This document shows positions 40,756 to 51,899 of a stretch of DNA of 54,641 bases, one piece after another. The DNA is from CAMLOF01 sp041913045. GTDB taxonomy: Bacteria > Pseudomonadota > Gammaproteobacteria > Burkholderiales > Burkholderiaceae_C. The notes beneath the pieces were generated by a model. That model ran no database searches. It had not been told where the DNA came from and saw nothing but the letters and a program-made list of their open reading frames with translations. The DNA lies in NCBI GenBank assembly GCA_041913045.1, contig JAYSGB010000028.1:1-54641 (forward strand), written 5' to 3'. The translations under genes were made by a program, and so were the position numbers. How positions within the stretch are numbered: the stretch's first letter is position 1; each line of letters starts with the position of its first letter.

Positions 40756-41477
40756 TGACCGCCGTGCCACCTGCCTGCGCCGTTGACGAGCGCCGTTTTG
40801 CCACGGCCCAAGCCCAGGCAGAAGCGCTTGCTGATGCCGTTGCCAGCCAACTGCGCGAAGCGGTGGCACAACGAGGCGTGGCTAGCCTGGCCGTGTCTGG
40901 CGGACGTTCTCCGATCGCCTTTTTTGAGCACCTGCGCATGCAGCCCTTGCCTTGGGAACAAGTGACCGTGACCCTGGTGGACGAGCGCTGTGTGGCCGGT
41001 TCCCATGCCGACAGCAACGCCCGTTTGGTGCGCGAACACCTGCTGCAGGACCGTGCTGGCGGGGCCACTTTCATTGACTGGCTTGAAGGCGTTGACGAGC
41101 CCGAGAGCCTGACGCCTTCCGCGCTGGTGGACGAGGCGCAGGCCCGCCTGCAAGGCCTGCACTGGCCGCTCGACGTAGCGGTTCTGGGTATGGGCGAGGA
41201 CGGCCACACGGCGTCCTGGTTCCCTGACAGCCCGGGCCTGGCCGTTGCGCTCGCTGCCAGCGCGCCGATCACCTGGGTGCGTCCCGCACAGGCGCCACAC
41301 CTGCGCCTCACCCTCACGCTCAACGCCATGCTGGCCTGCCGCCAGCGCCATCTGTCCATTGCCGGGCAGGTCAAACAACAGGTGTTTGCCGCCGCCCGCC
41401 AGGGCGTGGCCACCGACAAACCCATCCACACCCTGCTGGCGCGCGCTGCTTCGCTGCAGGCGTGGATTTCCGAATGA
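40755..41477 (+). CDS. pgl: 6-phosphogluconolactonase
   Basis: 240 residues of the SugarP_isomerase/Pgl (DevB) family, hydrolysing 6-phosphogluconolactone. Motifs: LAVSGGRSPIAFFEHL, VTLVDERCV, and LGMGEDGHTASWFPDSPGL with the conserved acidic and His residues. A GTG one codon earlier (40752) is an equivalent start. It lies between zwf and edd, in pathway order. Confidence 0.96.
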   Translation: MTAVPPACAVDERRFATAQAQAEALADAVASQLREAVAQRGVASLAVSGGRSPIAFFEHLRMQPLPWEQVTVTLVDERCVAGSHADSNARLVREHLLQDRAGGATFIDWLEGVDEPESLTPSALVDEAQARLQGLHWPLDVAVLGMGEDGHTASWFPDSPGLAVALAASAPITWVRPAQAPHLRLTLTLNAMLACRQRHLSIAGQVKQQVFAAARQGVATDKPIHTLLARAASLQAWISE

Positions 41478-41487
41478 GGCCGATGCC

Positions 41488-43326
<1,839 letters not shown>

Positions 43327-43345
43327 TATCCTCTTTGCCCACATC

Positions 43346-43999
43346 ATGAGTCACACCGCATCCTCATCCCTTCCCGCCAGCCTGCCGGTCTTCCGTTCGC
43401 GCGTCGTGCCCGTGGTCGTCGTCAGCGACCCGGCCCAGGCGGTTCCCATGGCCCAGGCCCTGCTGGCAGGTGGCGTGGACGTCATCGAAATCACCCTGCG
43501 CTCCGACGCTGCGCTGGCCGCCATCGAGGCCGTGGCCCGCCAGGTGCCCGACATGGTCGTCGGTGCAGGCACGGTCACCCGCGCCGACGAAGTGAACCGC
43601 GTGCGCGACGCCGGTGCCCGCTTTGCGCTGTCGCCCGGCTACACACCCGCGCTGCTCCAGCGCGTGAAGGAAGTGGGCCTGCCCTTCATTCCCGGCGTGG
43701 GTTCGCCCAGCGAAGCCATGGCCGCCCGTGACGAAGGCTTCACGCTGATGAAATGCTTCCCCGCCGCGCAACTGGGCGGCGTGGAAGTGCTCAAGGCCTG
43801 GGGCGGCCCGCTGCCCGATCTGCGCTTCTGCCCCACTGGCGGCGTGACGCCCGCCAACCTGGGCCAGTTCCTGGCTTTGCCCAACGTGCCCATGGCCGGG
43901 GGGTCCTGGCTCACGCCCGCCGCACTGGTGAAGGCGGGCGACTGGGCGGGCATCACCCGCCTGGCTTCCGAAGCCATGGCGCTGGCCGCCGCCGTTTGA
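43346..43999 (+). CDS. eda: KDPG aldolase
   Basis: 217-residue class I aldolase splitting 2-keto-3-deoxy-6-phosphogluconate into pyruvate and glyceraldehyde-3-P. The general base Glu48 is in VIEITLRSD, and the Schiff-base Lys136 in MKCFPAAQLGGV. Phosphate-binding segments GAGTVT and FCPTGGVTP are present. Starts 19 bases after edd; the frame extension upstream of 43346 is inside edd. Completes the Entner-Doudoroff pathway in this operon. Confidence 0.97.
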   Translation: MSHTASSSLPASLPVFRSRVVPVVVVSDPAQAVPMAQALLAGGVDVIEITLRSDAALAAIEAVARQVPDMVVGAGTVTRADEVNRVRDAGARFALSPGYTPALLQRVKEVGLPFIPGVGSPSEAMAARDEGFTLMKCFPAAQLGGVEVLKAWGGPLPDLRFCPTGGVTPANLGQFLALPNVPMAGGSWLTPAALVKAGDWAGITRLASEAMALAAAV

Positions 44000-44026
44000 C
44001 CACATAACGCTTTTCTGCAAACCATC

Positions 44027-45613
44027 ATGTCCACTTTCACGCCCCCGCAGCAGCGCGCCAGTTGGCAACGTCTGCAAGCGCTCGCGCAGCAACCCCAACC
44101 CCACCTGCGCGAGTTGCTCGCCGCTGGTGAGGACGCACGCTACGCAAGCCTGCAAGTCGAGGCGGCTGGCCTGCGCATGGACGCCAGCCGCCAGCCGATC
44201 ACCCCCGAGGTGCTGCAGGCCCTGCTGGCCCTGGCCGAAGAGAGTGGTGTGATGGCTTACGCCGATGCGCAGCGCAAGGGCGAACACATCAACGCCACCG
44301 AAGACCGCGCCGTGCTGCACGTGGCATTGCGTGGCTGCCAGATGGCCAACCCGCCCTGGGGCGAAGCCGTGTCGAAAGAGGTCTGCGCCGAGCTGGACCG
44401 CTTCCTCGACGCAGCCGAGCGTATCCGTGATGGCCGCTGGCGCGGTGCCACGGGGCGTCGCATCACCAACGTCATCAACATCGGTATCGGCGGCTCTGAC
44501 CTGGGGCCGCGCATGGCGGTGCAGGCGCTCGACGCCTATGCCGACCAGGACGTGCGTGTGCACTTCATCTCCAACCCCGACGCCTGGGCCCTGCACGGCA
44601 CGCTGCGCTGGCTCAAGCCCGAGCAGACGCTCTTCATCGTGCAGAGCAAGACCTTCACCACGCAAGAGACCATGACCCTGGCCGCGTCGGTGAAGCGCTG
44701 GCTGGCCGACCACGGCCTGGTCACGCCCGAGCAGCAGGCGCCGCACCTGATCGCGGTGACGGCGTCGCCGGCCATATCGGCAGCGCAGGGCTACTTGCCC
44801 GAGAATACCTTCGGCTTCTGGGACTGGGTGGGCGGCCGCTATTCCGTGTGGTCGGCCATCGGTCTGCCGCTGGCCATCGCCATTGGCGCCGAGCACTTCC
44901 GCGCCTTCCTGGACGGCGGCCACGAGATGGACCAGCATTTCTGGACCGCTCCACCCGAGAAGAACATGCCGCTGTTGATGGCGCTGCTGGGCGTGTGGAA
45001 CCGCAATTTTCTCGACTGTCCCACGCACCTCATCGCCTCCTACGCCAGCCGCCTGTTCCACTTCGCCCGCTTCCTGCAGCAGCTCGACATGGAGTCCAAC
45101 GGCAAGTCCACCCATGTGGACGGCAGCGCCGTGTCGGTGGGCACGGGCCCCATCGTATGGGGTGGTCTGGGCATCGAAGGGCAGCACGCCTATTTCCAGC
45201 TGCTGCACCAGGGCCAGCACCGCGTGCCGGTGGACTTCATTGGCGTGGAAACCGAAGATACCCCGCTGCCGCTGGCCGCTGAACACCACCGCGTGGCGCT
45301 GCTCAACCTGCGCGCGCAGGCGCAGGCCCTCGCTTTGGGGCGCGACGAGCCCGCCACCGTGGCCGAGTTGCGCGCCAACGGTCTGAGCGAAGAACGCATC
45401 AACGAACTGCTGCCTCACCGCACCTTCCGCGGTAACGTGCCCAGCACCACCTTCTGGCTGCGCGAACTCAACCCCCGCACCCTGGGTGCCATGGTGGCGC
45501 TGTACGAACACAAGGTGTTCTGCCAGGCCGCGCTGTGGGGCATCCACGCCTACGACCAGTGGGGCGTGGAGCTGGGCAAGACCATGGCCAAGGCCATGGA
45601 GGCGGCCGCCTGA
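44027..45613 (+). CDS. pgi: Glucose-6-phosphate isomerase
   Basis: 528-residue phosphoglucose isomerase, interconverting fructose-6-P and glucose-6-P. Signature segments are NIGIGGSDLGPRMAVQAL, FWDWVGGRYSVWSAIGLPLA and the C-terminal QWGVELGK with the catalytic Lys region. In this locus it links the product of the fructokinase to Zwf, so carbon can run fructose-6-P to glucose-6-P and into the Entner-Doudoroff enzymes encoded just upstream. 27 bases after eda. Confidence 0.97.
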   Translation: MSTFTPPQQRASWQRLQALAQQPQPHLRELLAAGEDARYASLQVEAAGLRMDASRQPITPEVLQALLALAEESGVMAYADAQRKGEHINATEDRAVLHVALRGCQMANPPWGEAVSKEVCAELDRFLDAAERIRDGRWRGATGRRITNVINIGIGGSDLGPRMAVQALDAYADQDVRVHFISNPDAWALHGTLRWLKPEQTLFIVQSKTFTTQETMTLAASVKRWLADHGLVTPEQQAPHLIAVTASPAISAAQGYLPENTFGFWDWVGGRYSVWSAIGLPLAIAIGAEHFRAFLDGGHEMDQHFWTAPPEKNMPLLMALLGVWNRNFLDCPTHLIASYASRLFHFARFLQQLDMESNGKSTHVDGSAVSVGTGPIVWGGLGIEGQHAYFQLLHQGQHRVPVDFIGVETEDTPLPLAAEHHRVALLNLRAQAQALALGRDEPATVAELRANGLSEERINELLPHRTFRGNVPSTTFWLRELNPRTLGAMVALYEHKVFCQAALWGIHAYDQWGVELGKTMAKAMEAAA

Positions 45614-45669
45614 ATCCCGGCATACGGGACAATGCCTTTCTTTTCATCAACCCTCCCTTAGCCCTCGCC

Positions 45670-48474
45670 ATGCCACGACGCCCCGCCGCCGCGCCCGACA
45701 AGGACCAGCCCCTCATCAACGACATCCGCCTGCTCGGCCGCCTGCTGGGTGATGTCATTCGCGAACACGAGGGCGTGGCGATTTACGAGCTGATCGAGCA
45801 GATCCGCCAACTCTCGGTGGCCTACCGCCGTCAGGCAGACCACGCTGCCGACCGCCAGCTCAAGAAGCTGCTCAAGGGACTGACCGACGACCAGGCAGTC
45901 AGCGTCATCCGCGCGTTCACCTACTTCAGTCACCTGGCCAACCTGGCCGAGGATCGGCACCACATCCGCCGCCGCGAAGTGCACGAGCGCGCAGGCAGCG
46001 TGCAGGAAGGCAGCCTGGCCCATACCTGGGAGCGCATGCACCGCGCGGGCGTGCCCGCCGAGCGCATTGCCGAGACTCTGGCGCACGGCCACGTGTCTCC
46101 GGTACTCACGGCCCACCCCACCGAAGTGCAGCGCAAGAGCATCCTCGACGCCGAGCGCGCCATTGCGCGCCTGCTGGCCGAACGCGACGCCATCCATGCC
46201 AGCGCCGAAGCGGGCGGTGCCAAGCGCGACCACCTGCTCAACCGCGAACTGGCTGCCAACGAAGCGCAGATGCGCGCGCGCATCACCCAGCTGTGGCATA
46301 CCCGGCTGCTGCGCTTCACCAAGCTCACCGTGGCCGACGAGATCGAGAACGCGCTCACCTACTACCAGGGCACCTTCCTGCCCGAGATCCCGCGCATCTA
46401 CGCCGATATCGAAGCAGCGCTGCAAGGCCGCCACGTGGCGCCCTTCCTGCGCATGGGGCAGTGGATTGGCGGTGACCGCGACGGCAACCCCAACGTGACG
46501 GCCGAGACCCTGCGCCTGGCGCTGCGCTGGCAGGCCGACGTGGCGCTGCGCCACTGCCTCACGCAGGTCCACCTGCTGGGTGCGGAGCTGTCGCTGTCGG
46601 CCATGTTGATTCCCGTGCCCGCCGCCATGCAAGCCCTGGCCGAGCGTTCGCCCGACACCAACGAGCATCGCCAGGACGAACCCTACCGCCGCGCGCTCAC
46701 CGGCATCTACGCCCGCCTGGCTGCCACGCTGCACGAGCTGACCGGCGGCGAGGCCGCGCGCCACGCCGTGGCTCCGCAAGACCCCTATGCCAGTGCCGAC
46801 GAGTTGCTCGAAGACCTGCGCACCATCGACGCGGCCTTGGCCGAGCAGGGCTGCGAGGCCCTGGCCATCCAGCGCCTGCGCCCGCTTATCCGCACCGTCG
46901 AGGTGTTCGGCTTCCACCTGGCCACGGTGGACTTGCGCCAAAGCTCCGATCAGCACGAAGCCGCCGTGGCCGACCTGCTGGCCACCGCGCGCATCGAACC
47001 CGACTACAGCGCACTGGACGAAAACGCCAAGCAGCAGTTGCTGTTGCGCCTGCTCAACGACGCGCGCCCGCTGCGTGTGATTGACGCGCAGTACACCGCC
47101 CACACGCTCAGCGAGCTGGCCATCTTCGAGACCGCGCGCGAGATGCGCCAGCGCTACGGCAAGGCCGCCATTCGCCACGCCATCATCAGCCACACCGAAA
47201 CGGTGAGCGACCTGTTGGAGGTGCTGCTGCTGCAAAAGGAAGTGGGCCTGATGCACGGCACGCTGGACCACGACGCCTGCGCCGAGCTGATCGTGGTGCC
47301 GCTGTTCGAGACCATCGAAGACCTGCGCAACGCGGCCAGCATCATGGACGCCTTCTACCGCCTGCCCGGCGTAGGTGCCCTGGTGAAGCGCAGCGGTGCC
47401 GAGCAAGACATCATGCTCGGCTACTCCGACAGCAACAAGGACGGTGGCATCTTCACCAGCAACTGGGAGCTCTACCGCGCCGAAGTGGCGCTGGTGGCGC
47501 TGTTCGACCAGCTCTCGCACGACCTGGGCTTCCCTATCCAGATGCGCATGTTCCATGGCCGCGGCGGCACCGTGGGGCGCGGCGGCGGCCCGAGCTACCA
47601 GGCCATCCTGGCGCAGCCCGCGGGCACCGTGCGCGGCCAGATCCGCCTGACCGAGCAGGGCGAGGTCATCGGCTCCAAGTACGCCAACCCCGACATCGGT
47701 CGACGCAACCTGGAAACGCTGGTAGCCGCCACTCTGGAAGCCACGCTGCTGCCCCCCACCAAGCCCGTGCCCGTGAAGTACCTGCAGGCTGCCGAGACGC
47801 TTTCTCGCGCCAGCATGGCCGCCTACCGCGCGCTGGTGTACGAGACGCCTGGCTTCACCGACTACTTCTTCAACGCCACGCCCATCCGCGAGATCGCCGA
47901 ACTCAACATCGGCTCACGCCCGGCGTCGCGCAAGGCCACGCGTGCCATCGAAGACTTGCGAGCCATTCCCTGGGGCTTCAGCTGGGGCCAGTGCCGCGTC
48001 ACCCTGCCGGGCTGGTACGGCTTTGGCAGCGCGGTGCAGGGCCTCATGAAGGACATGGGCGACGACGAGGCCACCGAACTGCTGCAGCAGATGCACCGCA
48101 AGTGGCCCTTCTTCCAGGCGCTGCTGTCCAACATGGACATGGTGCTGGCCAAGAGCGACCTGTCGCTGGCCGCGCGCTACGCTGACCTGGTGCCCGACGG
48201 CAAGCTGCGCAAGAAGGTCTTCGCCATGATCGAGGCCGAATGGCACCGCACGCATGAAGCGCTCGGCCGCATCACCGGGGCCGAGGTGCGTCTGGCCAAC
48301 AACCGTGCGCTGGCGCGCTCCATCGAGCACCGCTTCCCCTACATCGACCCACTGCACCACCTGCAGGTCGAGCTCATCAGCCGCTACCGCGCGGGCAGCC
48401 AGGAAGAAAAGGTCAAGCGCGGCATCCACATTTCCATCAACGGCATTGCCGCAGGTCTGCGCAACACCGGTTAA
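45670..48474 (+). CDS. ppc: Phosphoenolpyruvate carboxylase
   Basis: 934-residue anaplerotic enzyme making oxaloacetate from PEP and bicarbonate. The first catalytic signature LTAHPTEVQRKSILD holds the active His. The second is GYSDSNKDGGIFTSNWELYRA, and the mobile glycine-rich loop is MFHGRGGTVGRGGGPSYQAI. The C-terminus ends in the conserved NGIAAGLRNTG. Its presence inside an Entner-Doudoroff operon, 56 bases after pgi and 11 before hexR, couples replenishment of the TCA cycle to sugar oxidation. Confidence 0.97.
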   Translation: MPRRPAAAPDKDQPLINDIRLLGRLLGDVIREHEGVAIYELIEQIRQLSVAYRRQADHAADRQLKKLLKGLTDDQAVSVIRAFTYFSHLANLAEDRHHIRRREVHERAGSVQEGSLAHTWERMHRAGVPAERIAETLAHGHVSPVLTAHPTEVQRKSILDAERAIARLLAERDAIHASAEAGGAKRDHLLNRELAANEAQMRARITQLWHTRLLRFTKLTVADEIENALTYYQGTFLPEIPRIYADIEAALQGRHVAPFLRMGQWIGGDRDGNPNVTAETLRLALRWQADVALRHCLTQVHLLGAELSLSAMLIPVPAAMQALAERSPDTNEHRQDEPYRRALTGIYARLAATLHELTGGEAARHAVAPQDPYASADELLEDLRTIDAALAEQGCEALAIQRLRPLIRTVEVFGFHLATVDLRQSSDQHEAAVADLLATARIEPDYSALDENAKQQLLLRLLNDARPLRVIDAQYTAHTLSELAIFETAREMRQRYGKAAIRHAIISHTETVSDLLEVLLLQKEVGLMHGTLDHDACAELIVVPLFETIEDLRNAASIMDAFYRLPGVGALVKRSGAEQDIMLGYSDSNKDGGIFTSNWELYRAEVALVALFDQLSHDLGFPIQMRMFHGRGGTVGRGGGPSYQAILAQPAGTVRGQIRLTEQGEVIGSKYANPDIGRRNLETLVAATLEATLLPPTKPVPVKYLQAAETLSRASMAAYRALVYETPGFTDYFFNATPIREIAELNIGSRPASRKATRAIEDLRAIPWGFSWGQCRVTLPGWYGFGSAVQGLMKDMGDDEATELLQQMHRKWPFFQALLSNMDMVLAKSDLSLAARYADLVPDGKLRKKVFAMIEAEWHRTHEALGRITGAEVRLANNRALARSIEHRFPYIDPLHHLQVELISRYRAGSQEEKVKRGIHISINGIAAGLRNTG

Positions 48475-48485
48475 AGGGGTTGACC

Positions 48486-49331
48486 ATGCTCGAACGCATC
48501 CAGGCTTCCCTGTCCACCTTGCCCGCCGCCGAACAGCGCGTGGCCAAGTTGGTGCTGAAGAACCCCAGGCAGTTCTCGCAACTGCCGGTGGGCGAGCTGG
48601 CCGCCATGGCGCACGTTAGCAAGCCCACCGTGGTGCGCTTCTGTCGCAGCATGGGCTACGACGGCCTGAGCGACTTCAAGCTCAAGCTCGCAGGCACGGT
48701 GAGCGAAGGCGTGCCCTACATCCACCGCAGTGTGGACGCGCAGGACAAGGTGCCCGACGTGGCCGTCAAGGTCATCGACAACGCAGTGGCCGCCTTCCTG
48801 AAGTACCGCAACGAGTCCTCCAATGTGGCCATCGGCAAGGTGGTGGACGCGCTCGAAAAAGCCTACCGCGACGGGCGCCGCATCGAGTTCTACGGCGTGG
48901 GCAACTCCGGCATCGTCGCGCAGGACGCGCAGCACAAGTTCTTCCGTCTGGGCCTGAACACCATCGCCTACAGCGACGGCCACATGCAGGTCATGAGCGC
49001 GTCCATGCTGCAACCGGGCGACTGCGCGGTGATCATCTCCAACTCGGGCCGCACCCGCGACCTGATGGACGCCTGCGACATTGCCAAAAAACGTGGAGCC
49101 ACCACGATCGTCATCACCGCAAGCGGTTCACCACTGGCCGGCAGCGGCCACATCCACCTCACGGCCGACCACCCCGAGGGCTACGACAAATACAGCCCCA
49201 TGGTCTCGCGCCTGCTGCACCTGCTGATCATCGACATCCTGGCCACCACGGTGGCGCTGCGCATTGGCGAAGAACTGCAGCCGGTGCTGCGCGAGATGAA
49301 GAACAACCTGCGCAACAAGCGCTACACCTGA
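48486..49331 (+). CDS. hexR: HexR, RpiR-family regulator of central sugar metabolism
   Basis: 281 residues: an N-terminal RpiR HTH domain (LPAAEQRVAKLVLKNPRQFSQLPVGELAAMAHVSKPTVVRFCRSMGY) and a C-terminal SIS sugar-phosphate domain (RRIEFYGVGNSGIVAQDAQHKFFRLG, then VIISNSGRTRDLMDACDIAKKRGA). In relatives KDPG is the ligand and zwf, edd and eda are targets. It closes the operon it probably represses. An in-frame TTG two codons earlier (48480) is possible. It is convergent with the next gene, separated by only three bases. Confidence 0.95.
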   Translation: MLERIQASLSTLPAAEQRVAKLVLKNPRQFSQLPVGELAAMAHVSKPTVVRFCRSMGYDGLSDFKLKLAGTVSEGVPYIHRSVDAQDKVPDVAVKVIDNAVAAFLKYRNESSNVAIGKVVDALEKAYRDGRRIEFYGVGNSGIVAQDAQHKFFRLGLNTIAYSDGHMQVMSASMLQPGDCAVIISNSGRTRDLMDACDIAKKRGATTIVITASGSPLAGSGHIHLTADHPEGYDKYSPMVSRLLHLLIIDILATTVALRIGEELQPVLREMKNNLRNKRYT

Positions 49332-49334
49332 AGG

Positions 49335-50300
49335 TCATTCCGGTTCGATGCGGGCGTCCCTGACAACCTTGCCCCAGCGGGCCGCCTCGGCCTTGATCAG
49401 CGCGGCAAACTGCTCGGGCGTGCCGCCGCCCACCTCGTTGCCCTGGCCCAGGATCTTCTGGCGCAGGTCGGCGTCCTGCAGAGCCTTGTTGCCCACGGCA
49501 TTGAGCTGTCTGATCAGCTCCGTCGGCAAGCCCTTGGGTCCCACGATGCCCTGCCAGTTGAGCACCTCCACCGCCGCATAGCCCTGCTCGGCCATGGTCG
49601 GGATGTTGGGTGCCAGCGGTGAACGGGCCCGGCTGGTGATGGCCAGCGCCCGCATCTTGCCGCCCTGGATCGAAGGCATGGCCGCGTACATCTGCTCGAA
49701 CATCATGTCCACCTGCCCACCCATCAGGTCGGTGGCGGCAGCCGAACCGCTCTTGTAGGGTGCGTGGATCATGTCCACGCCGGCAGTGTGCTCGAACAGC
49801 GCGCCGCTCAGGTGGTGCGTACCACCAATCCCGCCCGAGGCGTAGCTGAGCTTGCCCGGTGCTGCCTTGGCCGCAGCCACAATGTCCTTGACCGACTTGA
49901 ACGGCGAATCGTTGCGCACCATCAGGATCAGCGGGCCTTTTTCGATCAGCAGGATCGGTACCAGATCGTTGAAGGGGTCGAAGTTGAGCTTTTTGAACAG
50001 CGCATGGTTCACGGCCAGCGGCGCGAAATTGCCCATGCCGATCGTGTAGCCATCGGGTTTGCCGCGCGCGATCGCTTCGGTGCCGATGTTGCCGCCCGCC
50101 CCCGCCTTGTTGTCGATGATGATGGGCTGCCCCAGCAGACTGCCCATGACCTTGGCCACCTGACGCGAACGGCTGTCGGCATTGCCACCGGCGGCGTAAG
50201 GGCAGACCCAGGTGATGGGTTTGCTCGGGTACTTGTCCTGCGCCCAGACCGCGGGTGCAAGTGTTGCCGCCGTGGCGGCCATGAAGTGGCGTCTTTGCAT
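49335..50300 (-). CDS. Bug-family (TctC-like) solute-binding protein
   Basis: 321 residues: a signal peptide with a twin-arginine-like MQRRHFMAATAATLAPAVWAQ start, then the two-lobe Bug fold. Typical blocks are YPSKPITWVCPYAAGGNADSRSR, IIDNKAGAGGNIGTEAIARGKPDGYT and DLMGGQVDMMFEQM. Bug proteins bind small carboxylates; the ligand here is unknown. No TctA/TctB membrane genes lie nearby, so it is an orphan, as is common in this order. The start at 50300 sits before the Arg pair; a start at 50327 would add nine residues. Ends three bases from the hexR stop. Confidence 0.92.
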   Translation of the reverse strand: MQRRHFMAATAATLAPAVWAQDKYPSKPITWVCPYAAGGNADSRSRQVAKVMGSLLGQPIIIDNKAGAGGNIGTEAIARGKPDGYTIGMGNFAPLAVNHALFKKLNFDPFNDLVPILLIEKGPLILMVRNDSPFKSVKDIVAAAKAAPGKLSYASGGIGGTHHLSGALFEHTAGVDMIHAPYKSGSAAATDLMGGQVDMMFEQMYAAMPSIQGGKMRALAITSRARSPLAPNIPTMAEQGYAAVEVLNWQGIVGPKGLPTELIRQLNAVGNKALQDADLRQKILGQGNEVGGGTPEQFAALIKAEAARWGKVVRDARIEPE

Positions 50301-50355
50301 GGGGTTCCCTTGTTGCAAGGCGCCCATTATGGCCAGACATCCCGGAGCCAGCAGA

Positions 50356-50679
50356 TCACATACTGCCCAGCAGGCGCCTCATCAAGAGCGTAGGGTAGTC
50401 CTGCCGATGGCCCGCAACGGCATACACATAAGTGTCCCCGTCGATACGCCTGTAGACGAGTTTGTGGTGCGAAGTCAGGACATTCAAATACTCGAAGATG
50501 CCCACAGACGCCAACTCCCGGACGGTGGCGCCTGCCAACATACCCGAGTCAACCAACGGCAGTTTTTCAAATACCTCATCTTCGGCGTGGAGCCATTCGG
50601 CTTCACTCCACTTGTCCAGCATGTATTCCTGAAGCGAAAGCAGATCTTGCAGCGCATCCGGAAGGACGATGACCGCCAT
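50356..50679 (-). CDS. ParE/RelE-superfamily toxin
   Basis: 107-residue toxin of the ParE/RelE fold: helical hairpin (PDALQDLLSLQEYMLDKWSEAEWLHAEDEVFEKL) followed by a beta-sheet with VRELASVGIFEYLNVLTSHHKLVYRRIDGDTYVYAVAGHRQDYPTLLMRRLL. The C-terminal HRQDYPTLL block is typical of ParE-like members. It would act on gyrase (ParE) or mRNA (RelE); sequence alone does not decide. The start overlaps the stop of the antitoxin gene (TAATG), a standard module layout. Confidence 0.88.
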   Translation of the reverse strand: MAVIVLPDALQDLLSLQEYMLDKWSEAEWLHAEDEVFEKLPLVDSGMLAGATVRELASVGIFEYLNVLTSHHKLVYRRIDGDTYVYAVAGHRQDYPTLLMRRLLGSM

Positions 50680-50957
50680 TATCTACGGCTTTGACGGACA
50701 GCCTGCAAACGGGAGCGCGCGTCAGTGGCCGAAATCCCCTGCCCTTGCATCCGCGCTTTTTCACCCATGGCCATGACTTTCAGCGCAGCAATCAGCACTT
50801 CCTTTTCCTGAAACTGTTTGACGCTCTCGATCACCATGCTGGCTTCGCCATTTTGGGTAATGAAATAAGGGGCCCCACCCTCCCCCACGGCTTCGGCGAT
50901 CTGGGCAGCGTGGCTTTTGAGGTAAGAAATGGACTTGATGTTGGCTACGGACTGCAT
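50679..50957 (-). CDS. Phd/YefM-family antitoxin
   Basis: 92 residues. The N-terminal Phd/YefM DNA-binding domain is seen in SVANIKSISYLKSHAAQIAEAVGEGGAPYFITQNGEASMVIESVKQF, and the C-terminal part is a charged, likely disordered toxin-neutralising tail. Chosen start 50957, with GGAG seven bases before; a GTG at 50969 is in frame. First gene of the two-gene module, expected to repress its own promoter together with the toxin. The 227 bases to the next gene hold no other feature I can support. Confidence 0.88.
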   Translation of the reverse strand: MQSVANIKSISYLKSHAAQIAEAVGEGGAPYFITQNGEASMVIESVKQFQEKEVLIAALKVMAMGEKARMQGQGISATDARSRLQAVRQSRR

Positions 50958-51184
50958 GACGATCTCCACAGAACGAAGTGACTGAATTTAGCACCGAATT
51001 TGGTCAGAGACAAGATGAATGTGCACCCAACACCGCGAGCACTCAGACCAACTCGAAAGATGAGCAGGCTTGATTCAACCCGTAACACCTGCTTTCAGAC
51101 GGTTACCCCACTTTGCATATCCGAAGCATCTTTGCCTGACTTTGTGCCCAGAATCCAAACACCTTTTTTTCACTGGAGGTGTTT

Positions 51185-51766
51185 ATGAAAAAGGCTATCG
51201 CCATCGCGCTTGCACTGGGTGCACTGGGTAGCACCCAGGCTTTTGCACAAACCAAAAACTTTGAGGGCTTCCATCTGGGGGCCAGTCTGGAGATTGATCA
51301 GGGCTCGCACAGTGCGAGCGACGGCTCGTCGGGCAATGGCCACAAAGCCGGTCTGGGCCTGCAGGCCCGTTACGACTGGGCCATCGACAACCAGTTCCTG
51401 ATCGGGCTGGGGGTGAGCGCCGGCACCGGTCACCGCCATGCAGGCAACTACGCCAGCGGCGTGGGCGCTGACACCAAAGACCGTTACGCCATCGATGTGA
51501 TGCCTGGCTATGCGATCAACAACAACCTGCTGGTTTACGGCAAGGTTTCCGCCCTGTCGGCCAAGGCGCTGTCAGACGATGGCAGCGGCACGGCCACCGT
51601 GCGTGGCACCGGCTACGGCATCGGCCTGCGCGGGCTGATCGACAACCGTACATACTGGCAGGCGGGTCTGGACACGAACCATTACAGGGACGTGGGCTTT
51701 GGCTCCGGCACGTCATCCAGCCTGAAAGACAACGTGGTCTCGGTGGGCATGGGCTACAGGTTCTGA
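51185..51766 (+). CDS. Outer-membrane beta-barrel protein (OmpA/OmpX-like)
   Basis: 193 residues with a clear signal peptide (MKKAIAIALALGALGSTQAFAQ) and about eight amphipathic beta strands, ending in the aromatic C-terminal GMGYRF that targets BamA. The strand pattern (FEGFHLGASLEIDQG, AGLGLQARYDWAI, FLIGLGVSAGTG, YAIDVMPGYAI, LLVYGKVSAL) fits small eight-stranded barrels of the OmpX or porin-family group. Function unknown. GGAGGT precedes the ATG at 51185 by five bases; the GTG at 51179 is less likely. Confidence 0.85.
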   Translation: MKKAIAIALALGALGSTQAFAQTKNFEGFHLGASLEIDQGSHSASDGSSGNGHKAGLGLQARYDWAIDNQFLIGLGVSAGTGHRHAGNYASGVGADTKDRYAIDVMPGYAINNNLLVYGKVSALSAKALSDDGSGTATVRGTGYGIGLRGLIDNRTYWQAGLDTNHYRDVGFGSGTSSSLKDNVVSVGMGYRF

Positions 51767-51779
51767 CCTGAGAGCACCT

Positions 51780-51807
51780 GCAGTGCGGCCTCTGGCGGCT
51801 GCACTGC
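51780..51807 (+). terminator. Stem-loop after the outer-membrane protein gene
   Basis: GCAGTGCGGCC and GGCTGCACTGC pair at 10 of 11 positions around a 6-base loop, starting 13 bases after the stop. No T-tract follows, so it is a terminator-like structure only. Confidence 0.5.
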
Positions 51808-51848
51808 GGCACCCATTGACATTGGGCTGCAAATGGACGCGTAAGGTT

Positions 51849-51875
51849 TCTGGCAGGTTTGGTATTCTTGCCAGA
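51849..51875. promoter_or_regulatory. Inverted repeat upstream of a Bug gene, candidate operator
   Basis: TCTGGCA (51849-51855) and TGCCAGA (51869-51875), perfect 7-bp arms 13 bases apart, ending 24 bases before the start codon. A TTGACA lies upstream at 51816-51821. The spacing of one to two helical turns suits a dimeric regulator; none is encoded nearby. Confidence 0.45.
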
Positions 51876-51899
51876 TATTCTTCAACACCTGTTTCACAC